From Perognathus longimembris pacificus (taxonomy: Eukaryota; Chordata; Mammalia; Rodentia; Heteromyidae): a stretch of DNA of 64,000 nt. Shown one piece after another: positions 12,416 through 23,728 of this stretch. The notes beneath the pieces are model-generated. The model was not told where the DNA came from, did no database searches, and worked only from the letters and a program-made list of their open reading frames with translations. The number at the start of each line of letters is the position of its first letter. Position 1 is the stretch's first letter. Position numbers and translations under genes: made by a program. The stretch lies in contig NC_063162.1 of the NCBI RefSeq assembly GCF_023159225.1, forward strand, positions 89,247,438-89,311,437. Reading direction: 5' to 3'.

Positions 12416-12444
<29 letters not shown>
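12241..12444 (+). mobile_element. Recent IDL-Geo SINE with B-box deletion
   Basis: Inserted in the Geo end of an older SINE. Exact 15-bp duplication AAGACCCAGTACAGG at 12226-12240 and 12445-12459, plus a long pure A tail, indicates a young copy. Compared with other copies it lacks about 15 bases between GGCCCT and GC-CCACATATA near 12296, which removes the GGTTCGATTCC promoter B box. Confidence 0.93.
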
Positions 12445-12448
<4 letters not shown>

Positions 12449-12869
12449 CCCAGTACAGGAACAACAAAAAGGACAAACAGGAGACTGAGCTTTCTGAGGC
12501 GAGGATCTTTCCTCCTTTGTGCACCAGTTTCTAGAACAGATTTCACACCTGGCAGACGCTCATGAAATGTTTCTTGATTTCCAGAGTGAACAAATTCTAT
12601 ACAATGTCAGGATTACCTGACATTGTCTTGTAGCTACACATACCCCTTCTTTGGTAACTTTCTGTCATCTGGCTAATTCAGGTTTTTATTTTAACACATA
12701 AAGTGCATCATTTCCTGCCCCTTTCACTTTCTTCTCAGGTCATAGTTAGGTGATGATATTCGCACAATTGTAGAAGTATAGGATGGGGTTGACATGCTCC
12801 TGTCAAGTCAAAGCTAATATATTAGCAATTTATTTACTTTAACAGAAGATCTAAAATATCTTGTAGTCA

Positions 12870-12965
12870 AGAGGGCTAGGATATAAGTGAGTCATTGGGA
12901 GAGAGGTGCTGGGTTTGAATCCAGGACCCCCTCCCACCCCAAAATAATAAAGAAAGAAATAAAAA
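12870..12965 (+). mobile_element. ID-like monomer relic
   Basis: gggctaggatataagtgagt ... gtgctgggtttgaatccagg resembles a diverged ID element ending in an A-rich tail. Confidence 0.5.
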
Positions 12966-12968
12966 AGC

Positions 12969-13183
12969 TGTGCACTGGTAGCTCACACCTAAAATACTAG
13001 CCACTCAGGAGTCTGAGATCTGAGGATCATACTTTCAAAGCCAGCCTGGTCAGACAAATCAGAGAGACTCCTATCTCCAGTTACTTATCTAAAAGCCAGA
13101 ACTAGAAGTGTGGCTCAAGTGGTAGAGTGCCAGCCTCAAGCAAAAAAACTAAGGGAGACTGCAGGCCCTGATTTCAAGCCCCT

Positions 13184-13185
<2 letters not shown>
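12969..13185 (+). mobile_element. B1-like/Geo composite SINE
   Basis: B1-like half (ggtagctcacacctaaaatac) followed by Geo half (GTGGCTCAAGTGGTAGAGTGCC). Its 3' end passes directly into a CA repeat. Confidence 0.82.

Positions 13186-13230
<45 letters not shown>
13186..13230. repeat. (CA)n microsatellite in SINE tail
   Basis: About 22 uninterrupted CA units grown from the end of the SINE at 12969. Confidence 0.98.
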
Positions 13231-13233
<3 letters not shown>

Positions 13234-13239
13234 GAAAAA

Positions 13240-14081
13240 AACAACAATTTTTTGCTAAGAACTAAGTAAAAAGATGTCATCATACACCCTTAATGCATAA
13301 TGATTTCACAGGTAACTTTAAGTTACAAGTGAATTTCAGTTACTCTTTAGCTTGTGAACCGGCTTTGTCTGTAGAGGATGGCGTAGGCAGAGAGGGGGAA
13401 GTAGTTTATGAAGTAGTTTATAAAGTAGGACCCAGATTTCTCTAGAGCTGAGTACCACCCTCCTTCATCCCCAAGAATCAGAGACTTGTGGAGGAATCAG
13501 AAGATTTAAAAAAGAAGAGGAGAAATGAAATTTTTTATTTGGTAGATGGGATCATGAAGGCCTGTGGATGAAACCAGGACACTGAGAACTGGCTGTGAGC
13601 TCAGCAGGTGGATGAAGCTTCAAAGCAAGCAGTTGTCACAGTGTGTCGTAGTTCACGATGTTCACTAATAGAAAAAAAAATACTTGCCCATCTTCCAACA
13701 CCTTTATGTAAATGCATCATCAACATGGCAATTTTACTGTATAAGTGTTCTTTGATTTGCTGCAGTGAAGGAAGCACTATTTTAAAAAAATAGTAGATAC
13801 TTTATGCCAAAAACTTGGTGTTTTAAAAGATTATCTGTAATTATAGTTAAGTACACTTTAGCATTTGGAAAATAGTTATTATAGCTTAATAGCATAAGTA
13901 GACCAGAAGCTAAAATAAAATAAGGTAATTATAGGTCTGTAGCTACATAGGCTAAAATGTGTCCCAAGCTTAGACATTTTGTCTGAATTTCATATACATA
14001 TATATTGCATGATATTGGGAGCTCACAAGTTGTCACATTATTGTTCTACATTTACAGCAAATGTTTGCCTTCTCCATTTAG
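13240..14081. other. Intron flank of Rapgef5 exon, nothing recognised
   Basis: No repeat or exon seen; ends at the polypyrimidine tract and acceptor of the exon at 14082. Confidence 0.45.
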
Positions 14082-14188
14082 ATTTATGGGGAGAATTCAT
14101 CGTGTGCAGGAAGAGCGTTGAGGAATATTATTATCGTTCAGGCAGCTGACCTGGTAAAGGACAGAGTGAACCTCAAGGGGTTTTACAG
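14082..14188 (+). CDS. Rapgef5: Rapgef5 internal exon: N-terminal part of DEP domain
   Basis: This 107-bp exon lies between a pyrimidine-rich acceptor (ctccatttag) and a donor (ttacag|gtaaca). It reads open from its first base for 35 codons plus two bases: IYGENSSCAGRALRNIIIVQ, then AADLVKDRVNLKGFY and the first two bases of an Arg codon. The other two frames contain stops. The last two bases join the first base of the exon at 20155 to complete that Arg, giving GFYRRSCVGSEL, the start of a DEP domain. From memory this matches the long, DEP-containing isoform of RAPGEF5, an exchange factor that activates Rap GTPases at membranes. There is no ATG at its start, so it is internal and in phase 0; the preceding exon was not found in the 14 kb upstream. 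Confidence 0.92.
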
Positions 14189-14616
14189 GTAACACACTTC
14201 CTGACACCTTCTCAAAAATTCTCCTTGAATTAAAAAAAAGGCCTATTACCCACCAGCCTGTGTTAAAACTGTTCTTGAGCAGAGACAGAGTCAGGCAGGC
14301 AATCTTAGTTTCCACAGGAGGCAGAGATCTCTCTGTTAGTATTTCTGGTAGTCACTCTTTGTTTGGTTTTGCTGCTTCCTGTGAGATGTGATATTTCATA
14401 ATATTTTCTTGGATATGTGTAACACTGGGGACTCAAAAAATAGAGGTCTCCTCTTTAGGGACCTGGTCAAGCTCTGTCAGTACCTTGACCCTCTAGGTGA
14501 AAACAAGCCTGTGGCTTTACTGCAGTATGGAGTGGGGAGAGGCAGCTCAGTGTGGCATGTTGCTTGTTGGGGCTAGTGAACAAGGGCAGAGATACAGAAG
14601 ACTAAATGAGTAGAGC

Positions 14617-14880
14617 TGTGTGGAGCAGTGGTGCACACCCATAGACTGAGCTATTCAGAGGCAGAGAATGAGAGAGAGGATTATGGTTCAATGCCAGCCT
14701 GGACAAAAAGTAGGTGAATGAGACCCTCATCTCAGCAAACAATTTAGGCATAATGGAACATGTGGTAGCTAGTGGTAGGTATAAGTTGGGAGATTGTAGT
14801 CCAAGGGTAAAAACGTGAGACCCTAACTAATTAAAGTAAAAAGGTCGAAAAGTGTGGCTTAAATGGTAGTGAGTTTATGA
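14617..14880 (+). mobile_element. Diverged B1-type SINE relic(s)
   Basis: tggtgcacacccatagactg ... caatgccagcctggac and a following ID/Geo-like piece; heavily mutated. Confidence 0.5.
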
Positions 14881-14888
14881 CTAGTTTT

Positions 14889-15104
14889 TTTGTTTTGTTT
14901 TGTTTTTTGTTTTTTTGCCAGTCCTGGGCTTGAACTCAGGGCCTGAGCACTGTCCCTGGCTTCTTTTTGCTCAAGACTAGCACTCTGCCACTTGAGCCAT
15001 AGCGCCACTTCTGGCCATTTTCTATATATGTGGTGCTGGGGAATCAAACCCAGGGCTTCATGTATACGAGGCAAGCACTCTTGCCACTAGGCCATATTCC
15101 CAGC
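14889..15104 (-). mobile_element. IDL-Geo SINE
   Basis: Reverse complement of the full element (TTTGCCAGTCCTGGGCTTGA to TTCCCAGCTC). Flanked by ATGACTAGTTTT / ATGGCTAGTTTT, a duplication with one mismatch. Confidence 0.92.
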
Positions 15105-15164
15105 TCATGGCTAGTTTTAAAGACCAGCTGGGCCTGCAGGTTACCGTGCTGCCTTTCTTTTACT

Positions 15165-15432
15165 TTTTTTTCTGGGGATGGGGGTAGGTGAAAGTGATGG
15201 GTATTGAACACAGGGTCTCGACATGCTAGCCTCTACCACTTGAGCTATGCCTTTAGTCCTTCTGTTTATCTGTCTGTCTGCTGTTTTTCTCCTTGTCTGT
15301 CCTATCTGTCTGTCATCTACCTATTTTGAGGCAGTTTCTCGCTGCCACCTTCGTCTAGGATGGTCTGGAACCTATGATTCTTCCACCTTCCTAGTAGCTG
15401 GAATTACAGGAATATGCCATCTCATCTGGCTG
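15165..15432 (-). mobile_element. Old ID-B1 dimer SINE
   Basis: ID-like reverse complement (gggtctcgacatgctagcct) then B1-like reverse complement (gtagctggaattacaggaat), separated by a CTGT-rich spacer. Confidence 0.65.
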
Positions 15433-15439
15433 TCTCTAC

Positions 15440-16040
15440 CACTTTTCTGATGATGCCTGGTTGCTGAGAATGATTGCTCACTGTTAAGCATTAATGAACT
15501 TTCTGGTGCATGAAAATCCTCAGTATCTTGATAGTGGTTACACACAGATAATGATTTTACAGGTATGTAATGAATAAAAATGAATCAACTTGGACAGTTA
15601 AGATTTGTGCATTTTATTACACAAGTAAAATATTACTAGAGAACATATAAATTATGCCTCAATACATAGGGAATCTTCTATCTCCCAAAGTATGGAAATT
15701 ATTATTCCCTGAATCCAAGCCACAGTGGATTTTCCCCCCAGTCTATGGCTAATAGAAAAACAGAAATACTATGATGAATTTTTCATAAAACTAAATTTAT
15801 GTAACTTAAAGAAACATTATTTATCCTGAGAACATTTTCAACTGTTTAGTGTCATTTATTCTAAGTACTATTCCAACTCTTAATGATATTATAATGTCAT
15901 TTCTTAAGTAAGAAGAGTAATAAAAATGGTAGCTTGTTATATTTTTGTGGTATCTGTGTAATTTTCTTCTCATGTCATTCAATATAACTTAATATTGTTA
16001 TGTGGCAAAATGAAAAGGTGATAATTTACCAACCTTTTTC
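15440..16040. other. Intron, AT-rich, nothing recognised
   Basis: No repeat or exon identified. Confidence 0.4.
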
Positions 16041-16047
16041 CTTTTCT

Positions 16048-16256
16048 TCATTCTTTTTTGGTAGTACTGAGAATAAATATAGGCTTCTAGGCAAGTCCTC
16101 TATCACTTGAGCCACATTCTTTGTCCTTTTTTTTGCTTTTTAATTTGTTTTATTAGATAGGGTCTCATGGTTTTGCCTGGCTGGCCTTAGCTGATAGTCC
16201 TTTCATCTCTGCCTTCTGCATAGCTGAGATTACAGGCATGAGCCAGCAGGTCTGGC
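16048..16256 (-). mobile_element. Old ID-B1 dimer SINE
   Basis: ID-like part (ggcttctaggcaagtcctct) then B1-like part ending gattacaggcatgagccagc. Confidence 0.65.
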
Positions 16257-16691
16257 ATTGTTTCTTTCTTTATATTACAGGATAAATGTATATGCTGCAA
16301 ACTTAAGCAGTCATGCTGTTGGTCTGTTCTTTAAGCAAATGCATTTAAACAAACTAAAATGTGGGGAGAAATCACACAATAAATGAGCACTTTAAAGTGC
16401 TATATTTAATCACGTAAGAATTTATGTACCTTTAAAAATAGACTCTGTTTACGCACTAGATATATCTACTCTATTTACAAGCAGTATTTTTGTGTATTTG
16501 GATTCAGGAACCAACTCCAATGCCCATCCTTTTCCTCCCATTAGAGATGTGTAACATACTGTCTGAGAGCCAGCACCAGACCAAGCCAACAACACACGGA
16601 GCAAGAGGCTGTGGTGGATACACTTAGACTTCACAGAGATCCTCTTTCTCTTTTCCTTTATTTTTATTTTTTATTTTTTAAAATAGATAAT

Positions 16692-16920
16692 GAAACCAGG
16701 TGCTGGTGGCTCACACCTGTCATCCTAGCTACTAAGGAGGCTGAGTTCTGAGGATTGTGGTTTGAAGCCAGCCTGGACAGGAGAGCCCATGAGATTTATC
16801 TCTACTTAACCATCAAAAAGCCAAAAGTGGAGTTAAGGCTCCATTGGTAGAGGGCTAGCCTTGAGCATAAAAGCTCAGAGACAGTGTCCAGGCCCTGAGC
16901 TCAAGGCCCAGAACTGGCGA
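16692..16920 (+). mobile_element. B1-like/Geo composite SINE
   Basis: GGTGCTGGTGGCTCACACCT ... TTGAAGCCAGCCTGGACAGG followed by the Geo half to CCCAGAACTGGCG. No obvious A tail. Confidence 0.87.
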
Positions 16921-16929
16921 GGATTTAGT

Positions 16930-18755
16930 GGGAGCAAATGCAGGGTGAAGCAAGTGCTTTGCTCTGATGGGGGAGAGCAAGTTTCTTTTATAATCTAAGG
17001 ACTGATGAGCTTTCTGGGTTCAAAGATGAAGTACTAATATGACTGCCTCTAGAGGGATCACTTTATTTATCTGGAAGTAAATTGAGGGGAAATGTAGTAG
17101 CATGTACTACCTTAGAATTGCCTTTGAATATGTTGAAGACCTTTTTGTTCAATTCATACTACAGAGAGTCATGCTAGTTTCTTAGATTTCATTTCCTTTA
17201 CTCAAATAATTCACTGAATGCTACCACCCCATTTATGTTTGAAGTTAATTTACCACGAGTTAATTGCTAAAAGAGTAATGGGAGACAGGAGGAGGCCAAG
17301 AAAGGCCAGATTCTCTATTCCAGAGATTGATGAAGTGGTGTTTTGCCAGAGTGATGGCATGTGTTTTGTGATTCGTCACCTCTATAGTTCAGTGTTTCTA
17401 CCTGTTATTGCAAGTGTAGTTAGATCCACTTGTCCTCAGGAAAGCTTTGGATGGAGTTCAGGACTGAAAATATCCTGTGCATATGAACTGCCTTTGGCTT
17501 TTAGATTGTTCTATTCCAACCATTTGCTGTCCTGCAGTTCTTGTCCTGCAGATTTAGATACTTGTACTAGAGTTTTGCAGAGATGTTCAGTAGGTCAGGG
17601 CACTGGGAGTTACATGAAAATACAGCTCACCTTCAAATAGCTGCTTGTGGGATATTAATGGTAGTGTTTCTCACTGCCTCTAATGTTTTCTGTGGCAGAA
17701 AAAAATTCAAAGCATACTTGGTATAGTTAGGGGATGGTGTGCAACTGAAATAGCAGCATCTCTGAGTGTGGGGCTCTTATTCATGAAGGTTGTCATGGCA
17801 ATGCTGTGTGTTAATCATATTGGCTCAGAGCCCTGCACCCCCAAACAGGGTGAGCCCTTCCCAATGAGAATGGAAGGCTGGGGGTTAGGGGCTTTGGTGG
17901 TTACTGACATTGCCTGAGAGCCAGTGAATGTTGGGACTTTGGGTTCCATGCAGCTTTGTTGGATCAGAATCTATGCTTTAGCTCCAGGGGACTCCAGCAC
18001 AGTTTTAAGAAGGCTTGCTCCCAGAAGCCTCATCCTTGTCATCTGTGAACAACCAAGCAGTTATTTCTGTTTAACTATCTTTTGCAGTTTATTTAGTGTT
18101 TCATTGTGTGTTTCGTGTTCCAGCTGATTTCAGGTGCTCAGAGCAGGCCAAGCCACATTGTTTTGTGCATAGAAATCAAGATAATATAGTATATAATCCA
18201 TTCGTAGGATAAAAGTACTTTTAGAGCCCAAGATGCTGGCTTAATTGAAGGAGGCATTGAGGATTTAGTTGATTTAACACTTTGAACCTTTACTTGAAAG
18301 GTGTCCTATTGAATTAGAAGTTAATATTGACTATTTGGTGAAATTGCTTGTTTGTTGTCATAGGTTGTCTCATTCTGTTTTAAAAAATCAATATATTTGA
18401 CTGTTAATCCTTCTATTATTCTAACACTTACCTGCAACTGAACATGTCTGGAATTGGCTTATTTTAATTGCCTTAGAATTTTTTTTGAAATTGTGTTGCT
18501 TTATCAAAAAATATTTCATGAAAAGCATATCTATATGTGTTTCTTTTAGAATATTTGATCAGCTATTTCGTCAGAAATGTTCATTCTCTTATTTTCTTCA
18601 CCTTAAAAAATGTAGCAGTTCATGGCAGTCTTCAAATTGCTGGTTACAGTGTGATTCCAAGATATTTATGTCTGTACCTATCACAAGAGATTACAAAATC
18701 ACTGTCTGTGTTAGAAAGACAACAGTGACATTTCTGAGCTCTTAAATATTGATTA
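16930..18755. other. Intron, nothing recognised
   Basis: Includes a 140-codon ATG ORF at 17218-17640 with no recognised similarity; judged chance. Confidence 0.4.
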
Positions 18756-18757
18756 TA

Positions 18758-18988
18758 GAAGCCTGGTGCTGGTGGTTCATGCCTGTAATCCTAGCTATTC
18801 AGAAGGCTGAGATCTGAGGATCATAGTTTGAAGCCAGCCCAGGCTGCAAAGTTTCTAAGACTCTTATCTCTAGTTAACTACCAGAAAACTGGAACTGAAG
18901 CTCTGGCTCAAGTGGTAGCGTGCTAGCCATGAGCAAATAGCTCAGGGACAGTGCCTGGACAGGCCCCATCACCCATTTAAAAAAAATA
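18758..18988 (+). mobile_element. B1-like/Geo composite SINE
   Basis: GCCTGGTGCTGGTGGTTCAT through the Geo half to a short A tail. Confidence 0.85.
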
Positions 18989-19025
18989 CTGATTTACAGA
19001 ATGAAGATTGCCATTACAGGATGTA

Positions 19026-19031
<6 letters not shown>

Positions 19032-19089
<58 letters not shown>

Positions 19090-19107
19090 CCTCCCCCTCT
19101 CCCTCTC
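19032..19107. repeat. (CT)n microsatellite with CCCTC extension
   Basis: About 28 CT units followed by C-rich variants. Confidence 0.98.
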
Positions 19108-19182
19108 AATATCTTAAAGTTCTTTTCTCATAAGAAGGATGGAATTCCATGATATTTCTGAGAATGAAAAAGCATGATTCAA

Positions 19183-19268
19183 GGCTGGGGATGTAGCTCA
19201 GTGGTAGAGTGATTGTCTAGCCTAGGCAAGGCCGTGGGTTTGATTCTAGCACTGTGAAAAACCAAAAA
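19183..19268 (+). mobile_element. ID-like monomeric SINE
   Basis: GGCTGGGGATGTAGCTCAGT ... GTGGGTTTGATTCTAGCACT with short A-rich tail; tRNA-derived, with A- and B-box-like blocks. Confidence 0.75.
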
Positions 19269-19335
19269 GCAGATCTCAGAATTTTTTCTTTCTCCTGAGG
19301 CTTATAAAACTAGAAAAATAGTGTCTATAATTCTT

Positions 19336-19430
19336 TTTTTTCAAAGTTTTATTATCAAACTGATGTACAGAGAGGTTACAGTTTCATACGTTAGGCATTG
19401 GATACATTTCTTGTACTGTTTGTTACCTTG
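19336..19430 (-). mobile_element. Ultra-short L1 insertion (95 bp)
   Basis: Only the L1 3' end is present, from poly-T to TGTTTGTTACCTTG. Exact 15-bp duplication GTGTCTATAATTCTT at 19321-19335 and 19431-19445. Confidence 0.95.
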
Positions 19431-20154
19431 GTGTCTATAATTCTTACACTGTGGCATTTTTAGACTTACTATGTTTCAAAACTGATTAGAGATGATTTTT
19501 TTCTGTGTGCTAACAACACAACACATCTGATTTATGATATAGGCTGCTTGACTGGATTGCTTAGATTATATTAAAAAGATTAACAACTAAATTTATCATT
19601 CCTTGAAACCAATTTTAATCTTTCCAAAGAAGATTTTCCACTGGCTATGGTCTCACCTTAGTCTAATTTTTGCAAAATCATTTTATTCTCAAAGGAACTA
19701 GATTAAAATTTATACATATTTAGACTGAAGTTTTATCACTGCTACCTTGATTTACCCCAAATATAAGCATTCTCTTTATATAAAGGGTTGCTAGATTTAT
19801 TTTCTCATTCAGATATACATTCTAGAACTCATCATGTACAGTGAACTCTTCCAATTGTTGGAGGTTAATAGTTCTCAAGAAAATTCTCTTCTAGTGCTGC
19901 AAGCAGATATTGATTCAGTTGTAAAGGTGTATGATTACTAGGTGTTTGAAAAGTGTAAAAGATTTTGATTTTTAACCCTAAGAAAGTGATATTTAAGTAT
20001 TAATCTTAAAGATGATCGGAGGTTATATCATTTATTCTTGGCATACATTTTTATAAAAACAAGCACACAAAGTGAGTGGTATTAACTACCATTTTGTGGG
20101 GGAAGAACTTTGGGGGCAAGACTATCTTGCTCTGAATGGTTTGCTTTCATCTAG

Positions 20155-20276
20155 GAGAAGCTGTGTGGGGTCGGAGCTCGTGGACTGGCTTCTGGAACAC
20201 TGTCCTTTTGTCCAGTGCAGATCTATGGCCATTGGTGTCTGGCAGCTCCTGCTGGACATGGGAATTATGTCATCAG
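20155..20276 (+). CDS. Rapgef5: Rapgef5 internal exon: core of DEP domain
   Basis: This 122-bp exon has acceptor ctttcatctag and donor catcag|gtcagt. It enters on the third base of a codon and leaves after the first. It encodes RSCVGSELVDWLLEHCPF, then VQCRSMAIGVWQLLLDMGIM and SS. The G-S-E-L-V-D-W-L core is the hallmark of DEP domains, followed by the helix ending in W-Q-L-L-L-D-M-G. DEP domains direct Epac-family Rap exchange factors to membranes. The wording is much closer to RAPGEF5 than to RAPGEF3/4 as I remember them. A weak ID-like SINE relic starts only about 23 bp past the donor site. Confidence 0.97.
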
Positions 20277-20298
20277 GTCAGTAGTACATTTTCCCCTG

Positions 20299-20382
20299 CT
20301 CCAGACCAGGTCTCAAACTCAGTATCTGGCAGATTGGCTCATTGGATGTTGCTCTACCACCTGAACCACACCTCCAATCCCC
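20299..20382 (-). mobile_element. ID-like SINE relic next to exon
   Basis: cagaccaggtctcaaactca ... gctctaccacctgaaccac ... aatccccag resembles a diverged ID in reverse. Starts about 23 bp past the exon donor at 20277. Confidence 0.5.
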
Positions 20383-20389
20383 AGTGTTA

Positions 20390-21525
20390 CATATTTTGAA
20401 GGTATCTCATTATTTTTGGAAGTTATTAGAGAAAATGTACTTGATTTTCTAGAAGACATTAAAGTCTGGATGGAAAATTCCTTTTGAAGGAAAATATTCA
20501 TATTCTTTATTTTCTAAGTAAATGTGAGAGGTCATCTGTTGATTCACTTATTTCTCTTACACTTTCAGTAAAAATAATTAAGTACTTGTTGGTTTATAAG
20601 TTATACCTGTGACAGTCTCCCCCCCCCCGCCCCCGCCTTATCTACTAAACATGCTGGGCACAAACTTTTAAAAATCAGTGATATCTTTAGCTGCTCTAAT
20701 TGTGTGATTTTTCTTGCTGTACTTAGAGCAATCATCAGAAGCTTGATTTTTTTCAAGTGAGATGTGTGTGCATTTTAATTGACTAATCATGAACACTTCA
20801 GAGACTTGACCTATGAAGATTAGCTGTTTAAACAGGGGCAGAAAATAGATGTTAACTAGTAACTAAAATAGATAGTGATACCTCTTTTCTTAGCTCAGTC
20901 CAGGGAGTTGAAGGGATATAAGCCGGAGCAATGTAGATTCTTTATTTAGCTCCATCTAGAAAATGCTGGGTAGTCACTGAGAAAGTCCTTTTTCTCCCTT
21001 TTTTCTGTAAGTAAGAAATATTGAGGACATACCCCTGGGTCCATTATTGAATGTTACAGATGGGGGTTGTAATCTTCTTAGACCATCAGTAATACCTAGC
21101 ACCTAATACTCTTAACAAGAAAATCAGTTAACTACTTTTGACAGTTGGAGGTATTATTAGCTTACTCACTAGATTCAGAGTTTTGATTTGCAAACCATTT
21201 TGTGTTAATGTTTTTACGGAAAAGTCATCAACTTTTTATTCCTTTCAAACAATACCACCCTTTGGCAATATGGACACTTTGAGTCAGATGACTTTGTGAT
21301 TGGGACTGATCTGTAGATTCCAGGGCTTTAGTTAGCTTCCTTTTCTTTACCTTCAAGATGCCTGCTAAGACAGCCCAAAATGTCTCTAGACATTACTAAA
21401 TGTCCCCTGAGGGAAGCACAATCACTGCCAGCTGATAATCACTAATTTGTGAGAAGAAACATAGCATGTGTTTAGGTCACTTAAAGAAATTAAATATGTT
21501 AAGTTTGCTTTGAGACATTAAAATT
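20390..21525. other. Intron, nothing recognised
   Basis: A C-rich run at about 20617-20637; otherwise no feature seen. Confidence 0.4.
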
Positions 21526-21526
21526 T

Positions 21527-21838
21527 TTATTAACTGAATGAAATGTCTCAAGCTTGAAATCCCAGCTTCTCAGGAAGCAGAGATAAAAGAGGACTGTGGT
21601 TCCCAGCCAGCCAGGCAAAGCTTCAGTGAGATTCCATCTCAACAAATATGTAGGCATGGTGTTTTTTACCCATACAACTATGCCTGAAATTTCAGCTCTG
21701 AGCAAAAATGGAAGGCCCTATCTGAAAAATAACTTGGGGCCAAAAGGGCTAGAGGCATGGCTTAAGTGGTAGAGTGCCTGCCTAGGAAGGGCAAGGCCCT
21801 GAGTTCAAACCTTAATACTGCCCACCCCCCCAAAAAAA
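21527..21838 (+). mobile_element. Diverged B1-type plus ID-like SINE cluster
   Basis: B1-like start (cttgaaatcccagcttctca), then an ID-like segment (gctagaggcatggcttaagt ... ggccctgagttcaaac) near 21750-21825, with a short A tail. Confidence 0.6.
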
Positions 21839-22084
21839 TTACCACTCTATTGTACTAACTTCCTCAACACTTGTCTCTGAAGCACAAAGTATGTGTGAAT
21901 ATGCTGGACTCGCTGGTAAATCCTTTTCAATTCAATAGGATTTTAACTATGAATGAACTTAGAATATTTAGCTGTAGTCTCCCCTCTGGCTTCTACCAAA
22001 TAATTATTGGGCTTTCAGTTTATTTTGTGTTTTATAAGTCTAAAGAATAAGCATTTTTGTTTTGTTTGTGTTTGTTTTAAACAG

Positions 22085-22253
22085 TGGACCAGCATCTGTA
22101 CTTTCAAGATACTTATGTTTTCTACCAATTTTCATCGGATGAATGCAGCTACTTGTACTGTGAATTTGAAAGGGAAGAAGAATGGCAAAATGGTGTCAAG
22201 CTCTTGCTGCAACTTGTGCCTCTAATTCCAGCAAGGGCAGGCATCTGTGACCT
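22085..22253 (+). CDS. Rapgef5: Rapgef5 internal exon: end of DEP domain and linker
   Basis: This 169-bp exon has acceptor gttttaaacag and donor gacct|gtaagt. Its first two bases complete a Val codon begun in the previous exon. It then reads DQHLYFQDTYVFYQFSSDEC, SYLYCEFEREEEWQNGVKLL and LQLVPLIPARAGICD, and ends with two bases of a Leu codon. V-D-Q-x-L-x-F-Q-D-x-Y-x-F-Y is the last strand pair of the Epac-type DEP domain, and the paralogue RAPGEF4 has a clearly related stretch. The acidic E-R-E-E-E segment and the hydrophobic L-L-L-Q-L-V-P helix after it form the linker towards the catalytic half. The intron before it is the shortest in the window, about 1.8 kb. Confidence 0.97.
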
Positions 22254-22374
22254 GTAAGTAGTTGCTGTCCCATGCTGCTGCTAGACTAGTTTTATTCAGA
22301 GAGCGTTTGCTGAGTCTAGCAACTGGGCCTGCTCTGTGAGATTGCTATCTTGTTTAAGAGACAACTGAACTGAT

Positions 22375-22596
22375 TCAGGTGCTGGTGGCTCACATTTATA
22401 ATCCTAGCTGCTCAAGAGGCTGAGACCTGAGGATTTTGCTTCAAAGCCAGCCTGGTGAAGCTTTGAACTGCTTATCTCCATTTTACCACCAAAAAGCCAG
22501 AAATAAAGCTGTGGCTCAAGTAGTAGAGCACTAGCCTTAAGCAAAACAGCTAAAGGACAGTACCCAGGCTCTGAGTTCAAGCCCTAGGACTAGCGT
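22375..22596 (+). mobile_element. B1-like/Geo composite SINE
   Basis: GGTGCTGGTGGCTCACATTT followed by the Geo half ending CCCTAGGACTAGCG, then a CA repeat. Begins about 120 bp after the exon donor at 22254. Confidence 0.85.
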
Positions 22597-22597
22597 G

Positions 22598-22629
<32 letters not shown>

Positions 22630-22656
22630 CGCACACACACACACACACACACACAA
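22597..22656. repeat. (CA)n microsatellite, interrupted
   Basis: CA units with an interruption acatacacgcgc in the middle. Confidence 0.97.
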
Positions 22657-22659
22657 AAG

Positions 22660-23300
22660 ATAGACAGTTGTACTGCCCTCATTTTTTAAATGTTAAGTTC
22701 AGAAGGTAAAATAAATTGCTCTAAAGTAACTGAACCTATATTCAGATCCCAGACATCCAGGTCCCACTAGCTGTAGCATGCTGCTTCAAGTTCACCATCT
22801 CTAGATGAGTACATCATCTAAACAGAAGTAAAAGTGTGGGCTTAAGATAGCATGCAGTAATAACTCACATCTTACCCACTATCCAAGTCGTGACTTTGCT
22901 AAGAAAAGGACTAACAAATCTTTCTGAAAATAATCTAGGAGTCGCATTCAGCACATGAAAACATGTGAATCATTATCACATGAAAATACTGAATCACTGT
23001 ATGATTAAAATTAATTAAAATTAATTAGAAGAGGCTCAGAAACAGGACTTGAGTCATGATAGGAAGATTTGGACATGCTTTTGTTTTTTCTTGGTGATAT
23101 TGCCAACCTTATTCAGGAATACAAGTTGCAATTAAAATGTCAGTTCAAAATCTCTATGTATGCACAACACTCAGGTTTCAGAATACTGCTTTGTGTTCTT
23201 CATTCTTTTAGTTCTGTGATAGGAGTAAAGTGGAATTGTTTTCATTTATTCTAAGCTTTAAGAGAAACATCTGTGTGACCATCACAAACATATGTCAGCT
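22660..23300. other. Intron, nothing recognised
   Basis: No repeat or exon identified. Confidence 0.4.
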
Positions 23301-23303
23301 AAA

Positions 23304-23513
23304 GGGGCTGGGAATATGGCCTAGTGCTAAAGTGCTCACCTTATATACGTGAAGCCCTGGGTTCAATTCCTCAGCACCACATATATAGAAAAAGCCAGAA
23401 GGGGCGCCGTGGCTCAAGTGGCAGAGTGCTAGTAGCCTTGAGCAAAAAAGAAGTCAGGGAGTGCTCAGGCCCTGAGTTCAAGCCCCAGGACTGGCAAAAA
23501 ATAAAAATAAAAT
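23304..23513 (+). mobile_element. IDL-Geo SINE
   Basis: Full element. Flanked by TATGTCAGCTAAA and TATAAGTTAGCTAAA, an imperfect target duplication. Confidence 0.9.
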
Positions 23514-23617
23514 ATAAGTTAGCTAAAAAGTGGCAATAGTAAATAATTAACAAGACAGTTTTTAGCAAATGCAAAGTTCCAAAATATTAATGCAACACTT
23601 TTGATTGAAAAGTTCAT

Positions 23618-23728
23618 CATAGTTGGGCACCAGTGGCTCATACCTGTAATCCTAGTTACTCAGGGACTGAGACCTGAGGATCAAAATTCAAAGCCAGCCT
23701 GGGCAGACAAATCCAAGTGTCTTACATT
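23618..23728 (+). mobile_element. B1-like SINE, left part only
   Basis: GGGCACCAGTGGCTCATACC ... AAGCCAGCCTGGGCAGAC; the Geo half is missing. Confidence 0.75.

Noticed and set aside
12055..12546. 163-codon minus-strand ORF
   Set aside because: Lies wholly within two nested SINEs and their A tail (poly-Phe stretch); similar SINE-derived ORFs recur at 29256, 37456, 46118 and elsewhere.
17218..17640. 140-codon ATG ORF on the + strand in an intron
   Set aside because: No recognisable domain or family, no splice or promoter context, ordinary intronic composition; chance ORF is the simplest view.
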